Shown: positions 1 to 12,789, numbered from the stretch's first letter. The stretch is DNA of 64,000 nt from Ailanthus altissimus (GCA_946807835.1 OX327705.1:14352501-14416500), one strand, 5' to 3'. The notes: a model not told the origin generated them from the letters alone. Numbers and translations are program-made.

Positions 1-924
1 TATCTCTATAAACAATATACGCAAACACTTTTGCTATATTGTTTAACCCTATGGGAAACTCTTTTCCCGGGTTTATGCTTGTGGCCACAAGACTTTATGA
101 AATACAATCTCGGAGCATCGGATATACAACTTACCTACGTAAGCTGACGGATCCCGTATCTACGCACACCGGACTCCATGAGCATCGGACCATACCCAGC
201 GACACATAGCGGTCAGACCATGAAAGGTCTCTGACATATGTGGAACCAAAGCATGATGGATCACTTACAAGACCACCGTGGCGCTCAGGTCAAAGGACCA
301 CGAATACTACTCAACTCGAGAGGACCTTCCTTTGACGGTGTCATAGGATATCTATTGGGGTCCTCATAAGTCTATTCAGTATCCAGTCCTGACTGGATAC
401 CCGCATGCCTATACAAGCTCTAAGCTCATGGTCAGCTAAGAACAACCATCTGAACCAGTCAGATATAGACATACACTAATCTATATAAAGTGAATCACTG
501 ATAGACCCGCATTAGTGATTATAGATCAGGAACATTATCTTTGAGACATACTTACATAATGATATTTCTTAACACCTATTGCAACTCTTTGCAACTATAT
601 CATTACAAGTATACTCTCAGGTCTTTGTTCCATTATAGACAAGGTTCTAACTCTTTAGACCTCGCTGACTCTTATAACCTGCTAACTCTTAACAGTGCTA
701 ACTTTTAGCATTTATAACTCTCAGCTTTGCTAACTATTAGTTCTGATCTAAACTCCTTTAGACCAGATCTGAACTCTTTCAGATCAAACAATGTCTGTAA
801 TGTTACAAGCATTATACCATATTAATATGATATTAACAATCTTTATTCGAAATGTTTATTGTATAAATATTAACAATTAATATTCATACAATATTGGAAT
901 GGCACGTGAGCACCAGCTCCAACA
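1..924 (-). mobile_element. Ty1/copia LTR, 5' part, running off the left edge
   Basis: Read on the minus strand, the LTR begins with TGTTGGAGCTGG at 924 and runs leftward out of the window. It matches, block by block, the LTRs that begin at 53,069 and 59,082 on the plus strand. Shared blocks include the start, the segment around the 'gaatattaatt' motif, the 'ttgtaatgatatagttgca'-like segment and the 'agtgatccatcatgctttg' segment. No polypurine tract lies just right of 924, so the sequence to the right is flank, and the rest of the element (or of a solo LTR) lies off-window. Its U3 carries extra short repeats built on 'agagttagca', which the 53-kb copy lacks. Confidence 0.75.
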
Positions 925-1942
925 GATATTTATGTATAACAAGATTAATTAAAGTCTCAAAAACATGTTAGAACTTGTTTTAGCATTACTTGAGGCACAA
1001 TTCTACGGCATACATAATCTAAGAAATGATTTTAGGCCATCTTTGACCGATCGAGCCTTTCAACCCAACTATTGTATATTTTTACCTCTAATTACCCCTG
1101 TTGAGCCTAATAACCATTTTTTTCTAACCACATCAATACCTTAGATTTTAATTTAATTATTCTTTATAGTACCTATCACACCATAGGCATAACACTCTTT
1201 TAGAGAGTTATAATGGATTTTGGTTGTTCTAATATTGTAAAAGATTAAGTTTATAGGTATAATAACTTATACATGTATTAGAAAAATCTAAAAATTAATA
1301 TATATATATATATATCTATTTAAATGTATAAATTGAGTTTACTATAGTCCTAACTTAGAAAATAAAAAATATGAACAACAAATTAGTAAGGGAATAAAAG
1401 AAATAAGCTAGAGGGAAATTGGATGAAAAACAAATGGTTCTATTTGAGTAATATCTAGAAGAATATGTGTTTATAGTATAACTTGAGCCTAAATTGATCC
1501 ATTTCATCATACCCTCACCCTAGCCATAATTTCAAGTTAGATAAAATCCTATTTGATCCTTAATTATGTGAGTGCCTATATTAGTGGAGAATAATGCGAA
1601 AAATAAGCCTATAGAGTGTTAATTAAGTAAAAACTTGTAGAGACCATTTTATTGTTTTGTATGTATAAACTAATCCGAATGCATATGACTAATAATTCTA
1701 GCTACACATATACACGATCCAAGTAGGCCACTTGTGGGATAGAACAAGTATTGGATTCACATGTTAAATTAGTATGATGTTTAAACTTTCCTTGAAATTG
1801 CTAGTCATGAGAAATTTTTGAGGCAATTTTTCAATCATTTAATAACCTGGTGTTCAGTGTCTTCTTATAGTTTGCTATCATTTTAATTTTAGGTTATGCC
1901 TCTTTGCTTAAGGCAGAGAAAGCATTTAAGGTTACGAGAGTT
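925..1942. other. AT-rich non-coding stretch
   Basis: No convincing coding frame or element terminus is visible. A short (TA)n run lies near 1,299-1,314. The sequence is probably old, decayed repeat DNA. Confidence 0.5.
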
Positions 1943-3320
1943 TGATGAGTGTATTTTATATCTGTCATTTTAATCTCTTAAACTTGATAATTTCTCAACT
2001 TAAATAAGAATATATGTTTTTTAATGTGCAACAATGTTATTTTGTAGGCTCTAAGTTAATAGGGCTATTTAAGACAAAAAGTCGAGGAAAATGCACAAAA
2101 ATATCAAAAGGCTACTGTGACTGCTACAGTGGCCATAAACAGTACTTTGTTATAGTGTCCACCATGGTGCCAGAAAGTGCCACAAAAACCCAAGTCTTAG
2201 AGCCGCAATGCCAACAATTGAGGCCGCTTGGCACTACAGTGCATGAATAGTAAAAATAAACAGTAATTAATGTTCATAGGTATCGAGGTGCCAGTTTAGG
2301 CTGAAACTTGGTGCCTCAATGCCAAAATCGATGCCACGATGCCAATCGTTATAAAAAATCCCAATTTTGCCCTAATAATGGTACCTAAAAAATGAGAGTT
2401 AAAGGTCTCATTTGAGAAAATGAGGAGAGCACAAAATATTAAGAGAAAACTAAGGGTTTTAGTAAAAAGAAACATACTTGGAGCTTAGATTGTGGAGACT
2501 ATTGAAGATTGAAAGCCCCTAAGACTTCTCCAACTAGTTTCCTCTTTCTCTATACCTCATTTACTTTTATTTCAAGTTTATATTTTAATTTGAGTTGTTT
2601 GAACATGATTACTCTTGTGAACCTTTGGATTAATATAATTGAGCATTTTACTATGAATAGCTAGATTTCATGTTCTATGGCTTAATGTAACTTTAATTAG
2701 TACTATGTTTTAATTTATTTTGTTGATTAATGACTATCTTATGTTTATCATTTATACTTTTTATAAGTTTAATGCTTCTAATTGGATTGAAAAATTGAGT
2801 AGATGATTTAGAGCTATGGGTTATGTGTTTTGGAGAGTTTAATCCATGTTTTGGATTTAAAAAAGCATAACCTTGAGTTTATTGAGTTGGAAGACTAATA
2901 GGCTTAAAGTAATCACTTAAGAGTAACTTAATGCATGTATGTATAATAAGTTAAATAGGGATATCAACTTGGTTGTGTATGTATAAGGTCTCATTTGACA
3001 CTTGGGAAAAGTAATGAGATTCGCTCTAAACCCTTGATTAATAGCTATAAAAAAGAATAGGAACGGTATAATGAAACCAAGACCCTAGGACTCTTTACCA
3101 TAGAATTCTCACCTTCTTGACTAAATTGTTCAATTAAAGCATCTTTAATTTCATAAATCAACTTAGCCTTTAGATTAGTCTAGATAAAGTTAGGTTGTCA
3201 ACATCATAGTACTTAGCATTAATCTAGGACACCAATCCTTATGGGAACGAAATTCACTCATCACTTTATTACTTGATCATAACTTGTTCACTTGCAGTAA
3301 CAATTCACGTGTGCATAATT
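1943..3320 (+). mobile_element. Long LTR of a Ty3/gypsy type (probably solo or truncated)
   Basis: It begins with TGATGAGTGTATTTTAT and ends near a segment reading 'tccttatgggaacgaaattc', followed by an acttgatcataacttgttcacttgc-like stretch. In plant gypsy elements with long LTRs, a similar 'ccttgtgggaacgatact...acttgc' text lies in U5 just before the PBS. No TGGCGCC-type PBS follows here and no coding frames match, so this looks like a solo or truncated LTR. The exact right boundary and a target duplication could not be fixed. A 78-codon open frame at 2,014-2,250 has no recognisable product. Confidence 0.45.
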
Positions 3321-3329
3321 TTAGGACAG

Positions 3330-4440
3330 AAACTTTAAAGTATCTTCCCAAATGACTCATCCTGAAAGGATGGAGGATTGGTGTATTTTTACAAATGACT
3401 CATCATGAAGGGATGAAGGTCTCATACACCTTTTCAAATGACTCATCCCAAATGGGTGGAAGTTTATAGTACTTTCTCAGATGGATCATTTAAAAGGATG
3501 GAGGTTTGGAGCACCAAAGGGGATCACATAGGCACTCAAAGTGCTAACTACTAAAACTTCTAAAAGATTGAGATATCAACCGATCTGAGGATCTGAGAAC
3601 TAAATACCAAAACCAAAGGGGTGAGAACTAAGGTTGAGAATCGAGACTGAAGAGTTAAGGACTGAAGTGCTAAGGACTAAGGCTGATAAGTCTGTACTGA
3701 GGCTATTTAAGCCCTTACTAAGGCCACCTAAGTCCATACCAAAGCCAATCATTTAGTCACCAAAAAGCCTTCTCGATTAACAACCTGAAGAGCCTGCATA
3801 ATTTGTTTTTGGTTTTTAAGCTTACAAAACAAATTAAACTGAGCTTAATTAGAATATAAGATTAGACAATCTAAAGAGAGACACTACTTAAGCACTCTAC
3901 AGTAAATCAGTCTGAGGGTAGATCTCTTAGCTAAAAGACTCATGTTCCCCCTATATTTAGAAAAGTGAAAATATTCTAAAAGCAATCTTAGTCCTAAAAA
4001 GGAATCTTATACCTAAAATACTAGGGTTAATCTCAGTTAAGAAAATTATGGTAAATTTTATTTCTACAAGGATTTTATAATTAAACCTAACAAACACCTA
4101 TAAACACTAAGGGCTAAACAATAAAGAGGGGTATCCAAATTTCTCTATACGATATCTTCTGCATAATATTCTTCTTCTTTTTTCTTATAATTGCAATCTC
4201 TTGTAATATCATTGTAAAAAAAATATTATTTAATAATGACATAAAAGTGAGCCTGTCAAACTTGATAAAGTAGATGTAAGCTTACAATGAGCTGAACCAC
4301 TATAAATTCTATCTAGCTATGTTTTTTATGTTAATTTTTTGTTAATATTGATTTTATTTCTCTAACATTAATAAATTCAACTCATTGACCCTAAATTGAC
4401 CAAATTTTAGGGTCAGAAAATAATAATAAGACTGTAAATA
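3330..4440 (+). mobile_element. Tat-type LTR, plus orientation
   Basis: The block has repeated U3 text (3,350-3,510), then 'ctaaggactaaggctga'-like sequence, then a polyadenylation and R/U5-like segment around 4,200-4,340. That segment contains 'gtagatgtaagcttacaatg', followed by 'gagctgaaccactataaatt'. Plant LTRs often carry a matching 'gtggatgtaggc...gccgaaccacgtaaat' motif at the start of U5. Two further copies of this R/U5 segment are at 7,545 and 14,345. The boundaries are approximate. Confidence 0.45.
3350..3510 (+). repeat. Four-copy ~43-bp tandem repeat
   Basis: Units begin near 3,350, 3,392, 3,435 and 3,479, each containing variants of 'aaatgactcatcctgaaagg' followed by 'atggagg'. 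Copies differ from each other at several positions. Such short repeats are common in U3 regions of Tat-type gypsy LTRs, and this block sits where U3 of the following LTR would be. Confidence 0.75.
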
Positions 4441-4449
4441 AGACTAACT

Positions 4450-7130
4450 TTTGGGAAAATTAGTGGGCGGTGGATGATATTACTTTGAATAAATTCATCT
4501 GTTCCATACCCTTTTATAAGTAAGCTAGCATGTTTTCCCATCTAGCATTGAAATCTTGTATGATATGGTCTGCCACTAACTAAGAGTCATTTTTGATAAG
4601 GCATCTTTTAGTTAGTAATGTTGAGGTAACCTCATTATTGGTGTTTGAAATCTAAAGCTAATGGTGTAGTTGAGTTCATCTCTTTTAAGACTGATAAGTA
4701 CCAATCCTACTTTGTATCCATTAGAGTTGGAATCCCGGTCGACATAGAAAGTTAAAGCAAGGGACCTTGGGTCTTCGACCATATAATTATCCTCAGAATT
4801 TCCTTTTTCTTATATTGTGACCTCTTTATGGGTTCATTTACTACAAGTCAGCTAATGCTTATCCTTTAATGGTTGTTCTTGGCTTGTATTAAATATTGTA
4901 CTTGTTGAGTTCTATTGAACATTTTACCAAATGCTCAGATAGATCAGGTTTATGTAGGATTTACTTGAGGAGTTAGTTAGTTGAAAGATAATCATGTGTG
5001 CTTGCAAGTATGGTCCTACTTTCTTTTCTGATATGACTTATGCTAGACCATTTATGCTGATGGGTACCGACTCTCTAGGTTGATATAAGATTTAGTGGTG
5101 AAACAAACCAAACTTTGGATACTTGTTGCTTTAAAAAAAAAAAAGAATCAAGATCACATTACGGGAGGAAACTCTTAAATATATGCACATCTTGTCTCCA
5201 TTCCTTAGAACTACAAGGTTAAATGGGTGAGATAAATACTCTTTTACTTATTGAAAAGTCTCCTTATACTGTGGCATTCACCTTGTCTTATCCTTTCTCT
5301 TGATTGTCTAAAAAAACTCAAAATACTTATTAGTTGTTACTGAGATAAATCTACTTAATGCTACAACGCTAAAATAAACCTTTGAATTTCTTTGACAGTG
5401 CTAAAAGACTTCTTCTTGAGAATCACTTTAACTTTAACAGGGCTGGCATCTCATTATAAACCCAAGGCACTTCCCTAATTCTACTCTAAACGTGCACTTC
5501 TCATGGTTAAGTTTCATGTTATACTATTTTAAGATATCGAATGTTTTATTGAGGTTTTCAATATGGCCTTAAAATCCTTTTGACATAGTGATCATATCAT
5601 CCATATACACTTTCATGTTCTTGTCAATTAATAGATTGAATAAACGATTGACCAATCCCTTATATGTGGCTCCAACGCTCCTCAAACCAAAAGGTATGAC
5701 TTTGTAATAGTATGCTTCTTATGGGTAATAAATGATGTCTTCTCCTAAAGCTGAAGAGTCTGTGCTTAGTTGTAGAGTTAACTAGCTTATCAATCTTTGA
5801 TATGGCAAAACTATCTTTTGGGCAAGCCTTATTTAGATTAGTAAAGACCATGCATATTCTCTACTTTTCATTAGCTTTCTTCACCATGATCACATTGGCA
5901 AGCTACTATGGTAGTGGACTTCTTGAATGAAATCTACTATCAATAACTTCTAGACCTCGATTGCCATAATTTTATTTCTTTCTTGATTGAAAAAAAAAAC
6001 CCCCTTATTTTCTACTTCACTGAATTAAAGGTTAACCTTATTACTAACCTATAAGAGATTAGTGCAAGATCAATACTAACCACGTCCTTGAGTGACCAGT
6101 AGAAAATGTCAATATTCTTTCAACATGGTGCATTATTCTTTTTTTAGCTTGGGGTTCTAGGTTAGAGCTGATCTTGACTAACTTTAAAATGTCATCATCT
6201 TTTATTTGAACACTGATAACGTAACTAAGGGCTTATAGGACTTCAATTTCTTTTCTTTCATTAGATCTAGTATGTTGATACAAAATGTCTTCTTGGTTGA
6301 GGTTTAACAATTCCTTAACAGTTTTTAGTCCTTCGAGACTCCGTTTACTCCTTCGGCTGCTAGGAGTTTCAATTTTAGATAATGAATGGACATTATTTTC
6401 CTTGAGTTCCTTATAAATGGTTACCTTATAAGGATCATATATGGGAATGACTGCTCCACCTTCATAAAAGTCAGTATCATAATCTTGACATAGAGCTTTT
6501 CTCCCATAGATATGGAAAGGGTGACCCCTCCTTAAGGTATAAAACATCCTTCTCTAAACTCGTAGAGTGAAGTTTTTGTTCTCTCTACTTTAAGATCTTT
6601 GAGTCTGGGGTTACCTAAGGCTTTTTTAAACATTATATCCACTGCGATCCCTAAATCAATGAACACATTATTTATATCTATACCGACCATTTTTATTGTG
6701 ATTACCAACATGTCATCATTCGTAAAACTGATCCCTCAAGATTTTTCTTTGTTGAACATGATAGAGACTTCCTTAATCCAAGGTTTGTTAATGGTCGAGT
6801 TGTTATAGATCACTTGGTATCCTACCAAAGAATATCAAGAGTAGTTCTTCCTTTGACATTTTAGATCTCTAGCCAGCGTTGGTTCTTAAATGATTATCAT
6901 GGTGAGCTCTTACTGAGTGGTGTTTATGGCATCTTACTAAAGATTATTTTTTCTCCAACCAGTCCTAAACTCATTTAGATACCCATTCTTGGTCAACTGA
7001 TTTATTTACTTTCTCAAGTTATAATAATCCTTAGTTGAATGGCCATGATCATTATGAAAATTACACTTATCCTTATTTCTTCTAAAGGGTGGAGTTTAGA
7101 TATTGTCTAGTTCCTTTAAAAGCCTTTTAT
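4450..7130 (-). pseudogene. Tat-lineage Ty3/gypsy gag-pol remnant (knuckle, protease, RT, RNase H)
   Basis: On the minus strand, decayed frames in pol order are visible. Near 7,100-6,960 a gag-end segment resembles the 'C-x-F-H-x-D-H-G-H-x-T' knuckle of Tat elements. At about 6,725-6,600 there is an aspartic protease core in which the usual DTGSSAD site reads DLGIAVD. A protease-RT linker lies at 6,547-6,233. The RT block 'DLNKACPKDSF' is near 5,845, with the catalytic motif reading YMDD near 5,610. RNase H blocks ('HKPDLSEHLVK' and neighbours) are near 4,900. Stops and frameshifts occur throughout, so no protein can be made. Integrase was not seen. This strand is opposite to the LTR-like segments on either side. 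Confidence 0.75.
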
Positions 7131-7544
7131 CTTTAATCGTTTGAAGATCACATCTATAGGAGTTGTGAGAGGAATGAAGAACTAGTAATAAATCCTCATC
7201 TAATCCAAGAAAATTAGGGAAGGAAACAACTTACCCTAGTTCTACAAGGATTCAAGTATCATTAATGCTTATAATAAAGAACTAAGTGAGAAGAAAATGG
7301 ACTTTCCCTAGCTTTTAGAGGTATCAAAATGGGAGGCAACTTCTCTTTAGCTCTTGAAATACTTTTAAACCTTTTGAGAAAGGGAAGGGGTTTCCTTAAC
7401 ACATTTTCTTTGAAGATTGTCTCAAAAGATCATAATCATCCAACAGCTACACCGTGGCTCCTAGAAGATACTCTGACAATTCTTATGGTTAAAAAGTAAT
7501 ATGTTTTGTAACTTAGGATTTGTAAAGGCTATGACTCCTTATCA

Positions 7545-7790
7545 CCTATTATAAAAATATTATTTAATAGTGCACAAGAAGTGAGTTAAGACTTGATAAA
7601 GTAAATGTAGACTCTTATGAAGCTAAATCACTTTAACTCCTCTGTTTTACATGTGCGTGTGTTTATGTTTCTTAATTGTTCAATTTCATATGGCGAATTA
7701 ACAGCTCCCGCTCATTGCTCATCTCACGTCGTAGGCCCTAAAAATATGCCCAAACTTTGTTTCCTTCTTAAAACACAAAATTGACTCGTT
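7545..7790 (+). repeat. Second copy of the Tat-type R/U5 segment
   Basis: It matches 4,205-4,350 and 14,340-14,480: 'aaaatattatttaatagt' followed by 'gtgagttaagacttgataa', then 'gtaaatgtagactcttatga' and 'agctaaatcacttt'. It is probably the end of another LTR copy of the same family in plus orientation. Confidence 0.5.
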
Positions 7791-8689
7791 AGCTCAGAAT
7801 CGCCTAAAATTCAATGTCAACAAATATAACTAAAGGCACATTGATCAATTTATAGGAGTCACAAAATGCTTGAAACTCGTTGGTTCCTATATAAATAAAT
7901 CCTTGAAACAATCTATTAACTAAAACAAGAAAAAGACTTTTAAAAACAAAAAAGCAAGAAAAAGATAAATATTTTTATTTTAGCTTAAAAAATATTGGCC
8001 GAAGAAGATCTAGTCAAGTTCGGAGAAGATTTTGTGTTTTGTTATAAATTCCATACTTATAATATTAGGAAAAAAACTCAAGAACGAGGTTTTTTTTTTT
8101 TGGTAAGAGGAAATTATTGAAGTAAAATACTTTTGTAGACAACTACCTTTGGTTGCAATAACTGAACTGGTGATAATGGATAAGATATTACAACTCTAGA
8201 CATCTTCTAATCATCTTAGAAAAATATCTTTTGCTTACAGTCGAATATCAATTCCCTTAATTTATTTTCTTTGCTTTAGGAATATTGTTAGAATAGAATT
8301 TCAATTCCTTAATTTGTTAGGGCTTTTATTACTATTAATGGGTCATTTAGGCATTATAGTTGTCATTCTCTTTTTATCAATAAAATCATATTATTCAAGA
8401 AACTTTGTTTTTGACTTTAATGCTTCCACTACGTAACCTTCTATATATGAACCTCTTGCTCTTGCACTAAAATTACTATAAAGAAAATTATTGATAATAA
8501 TTTTTATTCATTAGATTATATTATGTTACATAAATTTGGATATTTAATATTATTCATGAGTTTAATATAAAGATTTAGTTTAATACTTTGATTCATGAGA
8601 TTTCTTGTTATTACTTTTTATTGCGAATATCAAGTCATACACTTTAGTTTAACACCTTTATAGCATCAACTAAGCCACAACCTTGATAT
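7791..8689. other. Non-coding, AT-rich stretch
   Basis: No gene-like frame is visible. It holds homopolymer runs near 8,090 and nothing that I can assign. Confidence 0.5.
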
Positions 8690-9480
8690 CCCTTTTGATT
8701 CTATGCTCAGCGAAAATCATACATCAATAAAAAAAAAAATAAACCAATCAACAAGACACAATATATATGTAGTTCGGCCCAAAAAGGCCTACATCCACGG
8801 AGGATCCGTGATCTAACTTTTTATTATTGATATACATACAACTAAGTATCTTCTTACATCATCAATGATCTCATAATACTCAAAGTATCTTCCATAGATC
8901 ACCTTAGTATCTCCCATAGAGATCTCTAAGTATCTACCTTTAATCACCATGACTTTTCCAAAACCTCTTAGTATCTCTTTATAAGATATTTCTACAAGGA
9001 ATACAAGAATAGCCCGAACATCTAAATCAAAATAATCTATGGTATTTTTGTTGTTCACACAAGAACCAAAAGAAAACACTCTTAAAAGGTTACACCCTAG
9101 TGCACCACGCACTTAGTGTCTACCTAACTCCTTTATTCTCTCTTATGGTTTACATCTTCAAACTTTAAATGCTTATTTTTCTCTGATTTATATAGTGAAT
9201 AAAACACCTCTAGAAACTCTAAACCTAGTTGTAATAAGAGTCCTTGTAAGAGTTTTAATCCCATTTTAAAAAGTCAATTGAGCCAAAATAGGAAATACTC
9301 CTAAGTTACCGCGTAAATAGTAATCAGTGAACAGTCATAATAAACAGTAACCATCTTTCGGCTTTTTATTTTACTCCTCCCTTGTACACTCAATGTGTAC
9401 TTGACTTCATAATGACTCTCCTCTTGATATTCTTTACAATTCTTATTTATACAAGATTGTTGAATTACTAATTTCTAACA
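8690..9480 (-). mobile_element. Solo or truncated LTR with a conserved R/U5 motif
   Basis: Read on the minus strand it starts TGTTAGAAATTAG at 9,480. It has a TATA-like 'cactatataaatcagag' near 9,197, and near 8,810 carries 'ccgtggatgtaggcc' followed by 'gggccgaactacat', the R/U5 motif seen in many plant LTRs. The first ~80 bases and several later blocks align with the LTR at 47,480-48,290 on the plus strand. No internal coding region flanks it. The 99-codon minus frame at 9,112-8,813 lies inside the LTR and is not a gene. The inner end is approximate. Confidence 0.6.
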
Positions 9481-10900
9481 CTATCTTTTGTAATTCTCTC
9501 AATTAGTTGTTTGATTATCTATGAAGATTGAACCTTCTAAAAAATGTAAAATGTATATAAATTATAAAATAACAATAACTAAATGTAAAAGAGATGAAGT
9601 AAATATATGTACACACTCATGATAATTAAGGAAAATAAATATATCGTGTATCACAATATATTATAAATTTTCTATTTTATTTGGAGTACGGTAAGGATAC
9701 CCCCAAAATTTGGTTCAAATTATAACAAGATTTCATTATTCTAAACATTACCCAAAATATCCCTCTATTTAAAATTTTCTAAAAAATGAATTTCTACTGT
9801 TATTATCACCACAATACCAATTGAACTATAATCGACTTAAAATTTAGATAGAATTGATGGATTATGACATATGTCACAATTTGAGCTATTTATTTTTTGT
9901 TTAATATATTTATAATGTAATAAATAAAAAGTAAAATAAAATAAATATTAATAATCTAGTTATGATATGGATTATATTGTATCTTTATCTTAAAAGGACA
10001 CATGATATAATAATATTAGTTATATATATTAAAAATAAAACAAAAAGTAAAACTAATATAAGAAATTTCTATTTAACTCAATGTTGTATTATTGGAATCT
10101 AAATTCCGTGATCCAAGTGATGGGGAGACTATTTTGTTAAAGGAAGCAATAAAAGAAGGCCAAATAGGGAGGTGAATCCAACAACCACTTAAAATTTGAT
10201 GATTCGAATTACCAAGCAAAATTCTTGCTGATGGTAGTTGTATGGCTTCAAAACACACACCATTTAACAATATTATTGTGGCCGCTAGCATTCATCTTTT
10301 TTCTTTGCCCTCTTTTCTATACCATTGTGAAGAATATGAGACTAGGAGTTTGAAAATGTCAACATTAAGTTGATCCACCTTCGTTGCTGTCGTCCATAAT
10401 GGTCACCGTGGCAGTGGCTACTTATTGTATTTATTTTTTAAAAAGAATATACAATAAATCTATTATTTCATGTATTCTTGTTAAGACTAAAATACCATAT
10501 TTCACTTAATGGTATCCTACTTATTGACATTTTTTAACATTATGGTTCTAACCTTTTTAATAGAACACCATTATCCTTATCATATTCTCTCTTAATACAC
10601 TACAAAATAATTTTTTTAAATAAAACAATTTTGCTTTTAATACATTGGAAAACTCTTGAAAATAGTCCCCAATTTTATGTTTTAATCTTTTTTAACCACA
10701 TATAAATTTTTTAACCTTTTATGGCCAAAAAAGAGTAAATTTAGACAATTTTGCCCCAACCCCGAATCTCTTTGATTTTTTCTCCTCTCTTTCACATCTA
10801 AATGTTTAAAAGTTTCAAAAATAGGTAGATTTTATATTTTAAAAAAGGTAAAAAAAAATAAAAAAAAAGAGTAAAACTAGTGAAAACACTTATTTTAGGC
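9481..10900. other. AT-rich non-coding stretch, possible transposon end
   Basis: No recognisable gene. A 72-codon minus frame at 10,291-10,073 has no family resemblance that I can name. Text from about 10,645 ('ggaaaactcttgaaaatagt' then 'ccccaattttatg') resembles a Mutator-like terminal repeat, but no inverted partner or target duplication was found. Confidence 0.4.
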
Positions 10901-10904
10901 ACCA

Positions 10905-11045
10905 CAGGTAGTGGGTCACACCCCTGTAGCGCATAACATGCACACACACGAAGATAGTGCACTAAGCCCATGCCAAAGCTACATACTAAGCACAGCTTTG
11001 GGCATGCTAGGTGGCATGTCCTAGCACTACCATGTGGTACACCTT
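10905..11045. repeat. GC-richer island with an imperfect inverted repeat
   Basis: 'agcccatgccaaagct' (about 10,965-10,980) and 'agctttgggcatgct' (about 10,994-11,008) are near-perfect inverted copies separated by about 13 bases. They would form a hairpin. The island stands out from the surrounding DNA, which is over 80% AT. It may be the subterminal part of a transposon. Confidence 0.5.
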
Positions 11046-11569
11046 AATTTTTTTAAAACTTTTTATTAAATTTATTTTGATTAAATTTATATTTATATTT
11101 TTAATTAATTAAAAATATAGTTATAATTTTTAAAATTTTAAATTTATTTATTTAGGGTTTTAATTTTTTTTAAAAATAGTTAAATATATTTTGATTTGAA
11201 TTAAATTAATTTTGATTATTAATGAAATCAATGAATTAGTATATTTAACAATATAATTTAAAGTGTTGTTATTTTAAATTTTTATAATTTTTTAAATAAA
11301 ATATAGTAATTAATATATTTATCAATATTATATTTAATTAATTAAAATGTTGTTGTTTTAAATTGGTATAATCTTTTAAATAAAATATAGTAATTAATAT
11401 ATTTTATTAATATTATTAAACTCTAAACCCTGAACTCTATACAGTGATCCTTAACCCTATACCTCAAACCTTATCTCCCCAAGGTAAATGACAAGAAATT
11501 TGTCAACAATAGACTTTTCAAGTACAATTTCAATTGCATGTAGAATAAGCATAAAATTATATTCTTTAT

Positions 11570-11835
11570 CCTCTATGGAGTCCATTATAGAGGCTGAATA
11601 TGCTGCATTTAAAGAAAAGATGAGACAGACAATTTATCTTGACATTCTCTTATCACAAGTTACTAAGTCTTTCCTCAAAACTACTCTTAATCAATTTGGG
11701 ACAATAAAAAATGTTTAATTTATTCCTAACTACACGGAATCAATAAACATGGCACAATGTGCTTTGATAGATATAGAAAACACAAAGCAAGCAAAGTTGT
11801 CTCATTTATGGCTAAGTTTCCTTTGATAATGTCAA
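11570..11835 (+). pseudogene. Fragment of an EDM3/AIPP1-like RRM gene
   Basis: A frame from the ATG at 11,572 reads 'EAEYAAFKEKMRQTIYLD' then 'TKSFLKTTLNQFGTIKNV'. It meets a TAA stop at 11,716 and continues in the same frame as 'FIPNYTESINMAQCAL', then 'ENTKQAK'. This matches, from memory, the start of the RNA-recognition motif of plant EDM3/AIPP1-type proteins, including the NxPxY-like stretch after beta-2. The stop replaces what is usually a glutamine codon (CAA to TAA is one change). The resemblance breaks into the +1 frame near 11,800 and then fades. No intron is visible, so this could be a single captured exon or a retrocopy. The family assignment rests on recalled similarity; its being broken is directly visible. 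Confidence 0.6.
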
Positions 11836-12633
11836 TAACGCTTTAATAAAAGATTGCTTGTCCATTTTATATGAATTGTCTCAAGTCCATATTGGAATTA
11901 GTTATAAATATAGATATCTAGAGAAGTCTATTAATTGGTTTTATGATTTTTCACTTTTTTCATTAATAAGTTTATTAAATAATCTGTAACTGAGTCCCAA
12001 GATCCCTTTATCTATTGTCTATGAGTACACCATTTAGATAAGGCATACTCTTCCTCTCATATGCTTCACTCGGTTCATTAAACTAAGAAATTGTGAAAGA
12101 GAACCTAAACCCTATAGAAGACGTAGCATTCAATAAAATTTTAATTTCTTTTCAGATAACATCAATGCAAAAAACATCATAAAAAATCTTATATAAAATT
12201 TTCAATTGCTTTTTGCACATGGTTTAGGATTTAGGATTTATAGGGTATATAGTTGATATAATTGACCTAGACAACCATCAAATATACACAAGGATAATTG
12301 CAGGGTATGGTCTACTACAGACTTTATTGTATCAACTCTTCAGTGTATTACTACTTGTACAAAACCCTTGTAGACATGACAGAGGCACGTATTTGTATAA
12401 AACATGGTGTTGTATCTCTTGATGGCGGGATTTTGAAAGAGTATAACATCATTTCTCTCGAACATAAGTATTCACTCTTTTCCAAGACGTTGGTTATTTT
12501 TATGAGTTAAAACCGGTTTCATAATTATATTTGAATTTAAAAAATTGAGGGAAAATTGGTGTATGTGTGATTAAATAAATAGTGGTAGCTGATAACATGA
12601 TCCCAGTTGATGAATCATAAAAGAATTTACAAG

Positions 12634-12729
12634 TATAGAATATAAAAGAATGACAAGAATAGACCTAAACTTTAAATATATATATAGTATAGAACATAAA
12701 AGAATGACAAGCATAGACCTAAACTTTAA

Positions 12730-12737
<8 letters not shown>
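12634..12737. repeat. ~54-bp tandem duplication
   Basis: The block 'agaatgacaagaatagacct' plus flanks occurs twice in a row with about three differences, immediately left of the TG microsatellite. Confidence 0.8.

Positions 12738-12789
<52 letters not shown>

Noticed and set aside
3350..3510. CRISPR-like array
   Set aside because: The ~43-bp repeats are contiguous and degenerate with no unique spacers, in a plant LTR context.
10073..10291. 72-codon minus-strand frame of relatively normal composition
   Set aside because: I could not link it to any family. It lies in decayed DNA without neighbouring exons.
11405..11480. Telomere-like text ('aaactctaaaccctgaactc')
   Set aside because: Only a few imperfect CCCTAAA-like units. 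No true interstitial telomere array.
12298..12510. 70-codon plus-strand frame
   Set aside because: No recognisable motif, no splice context and no promoter. Not supportable as a gene.
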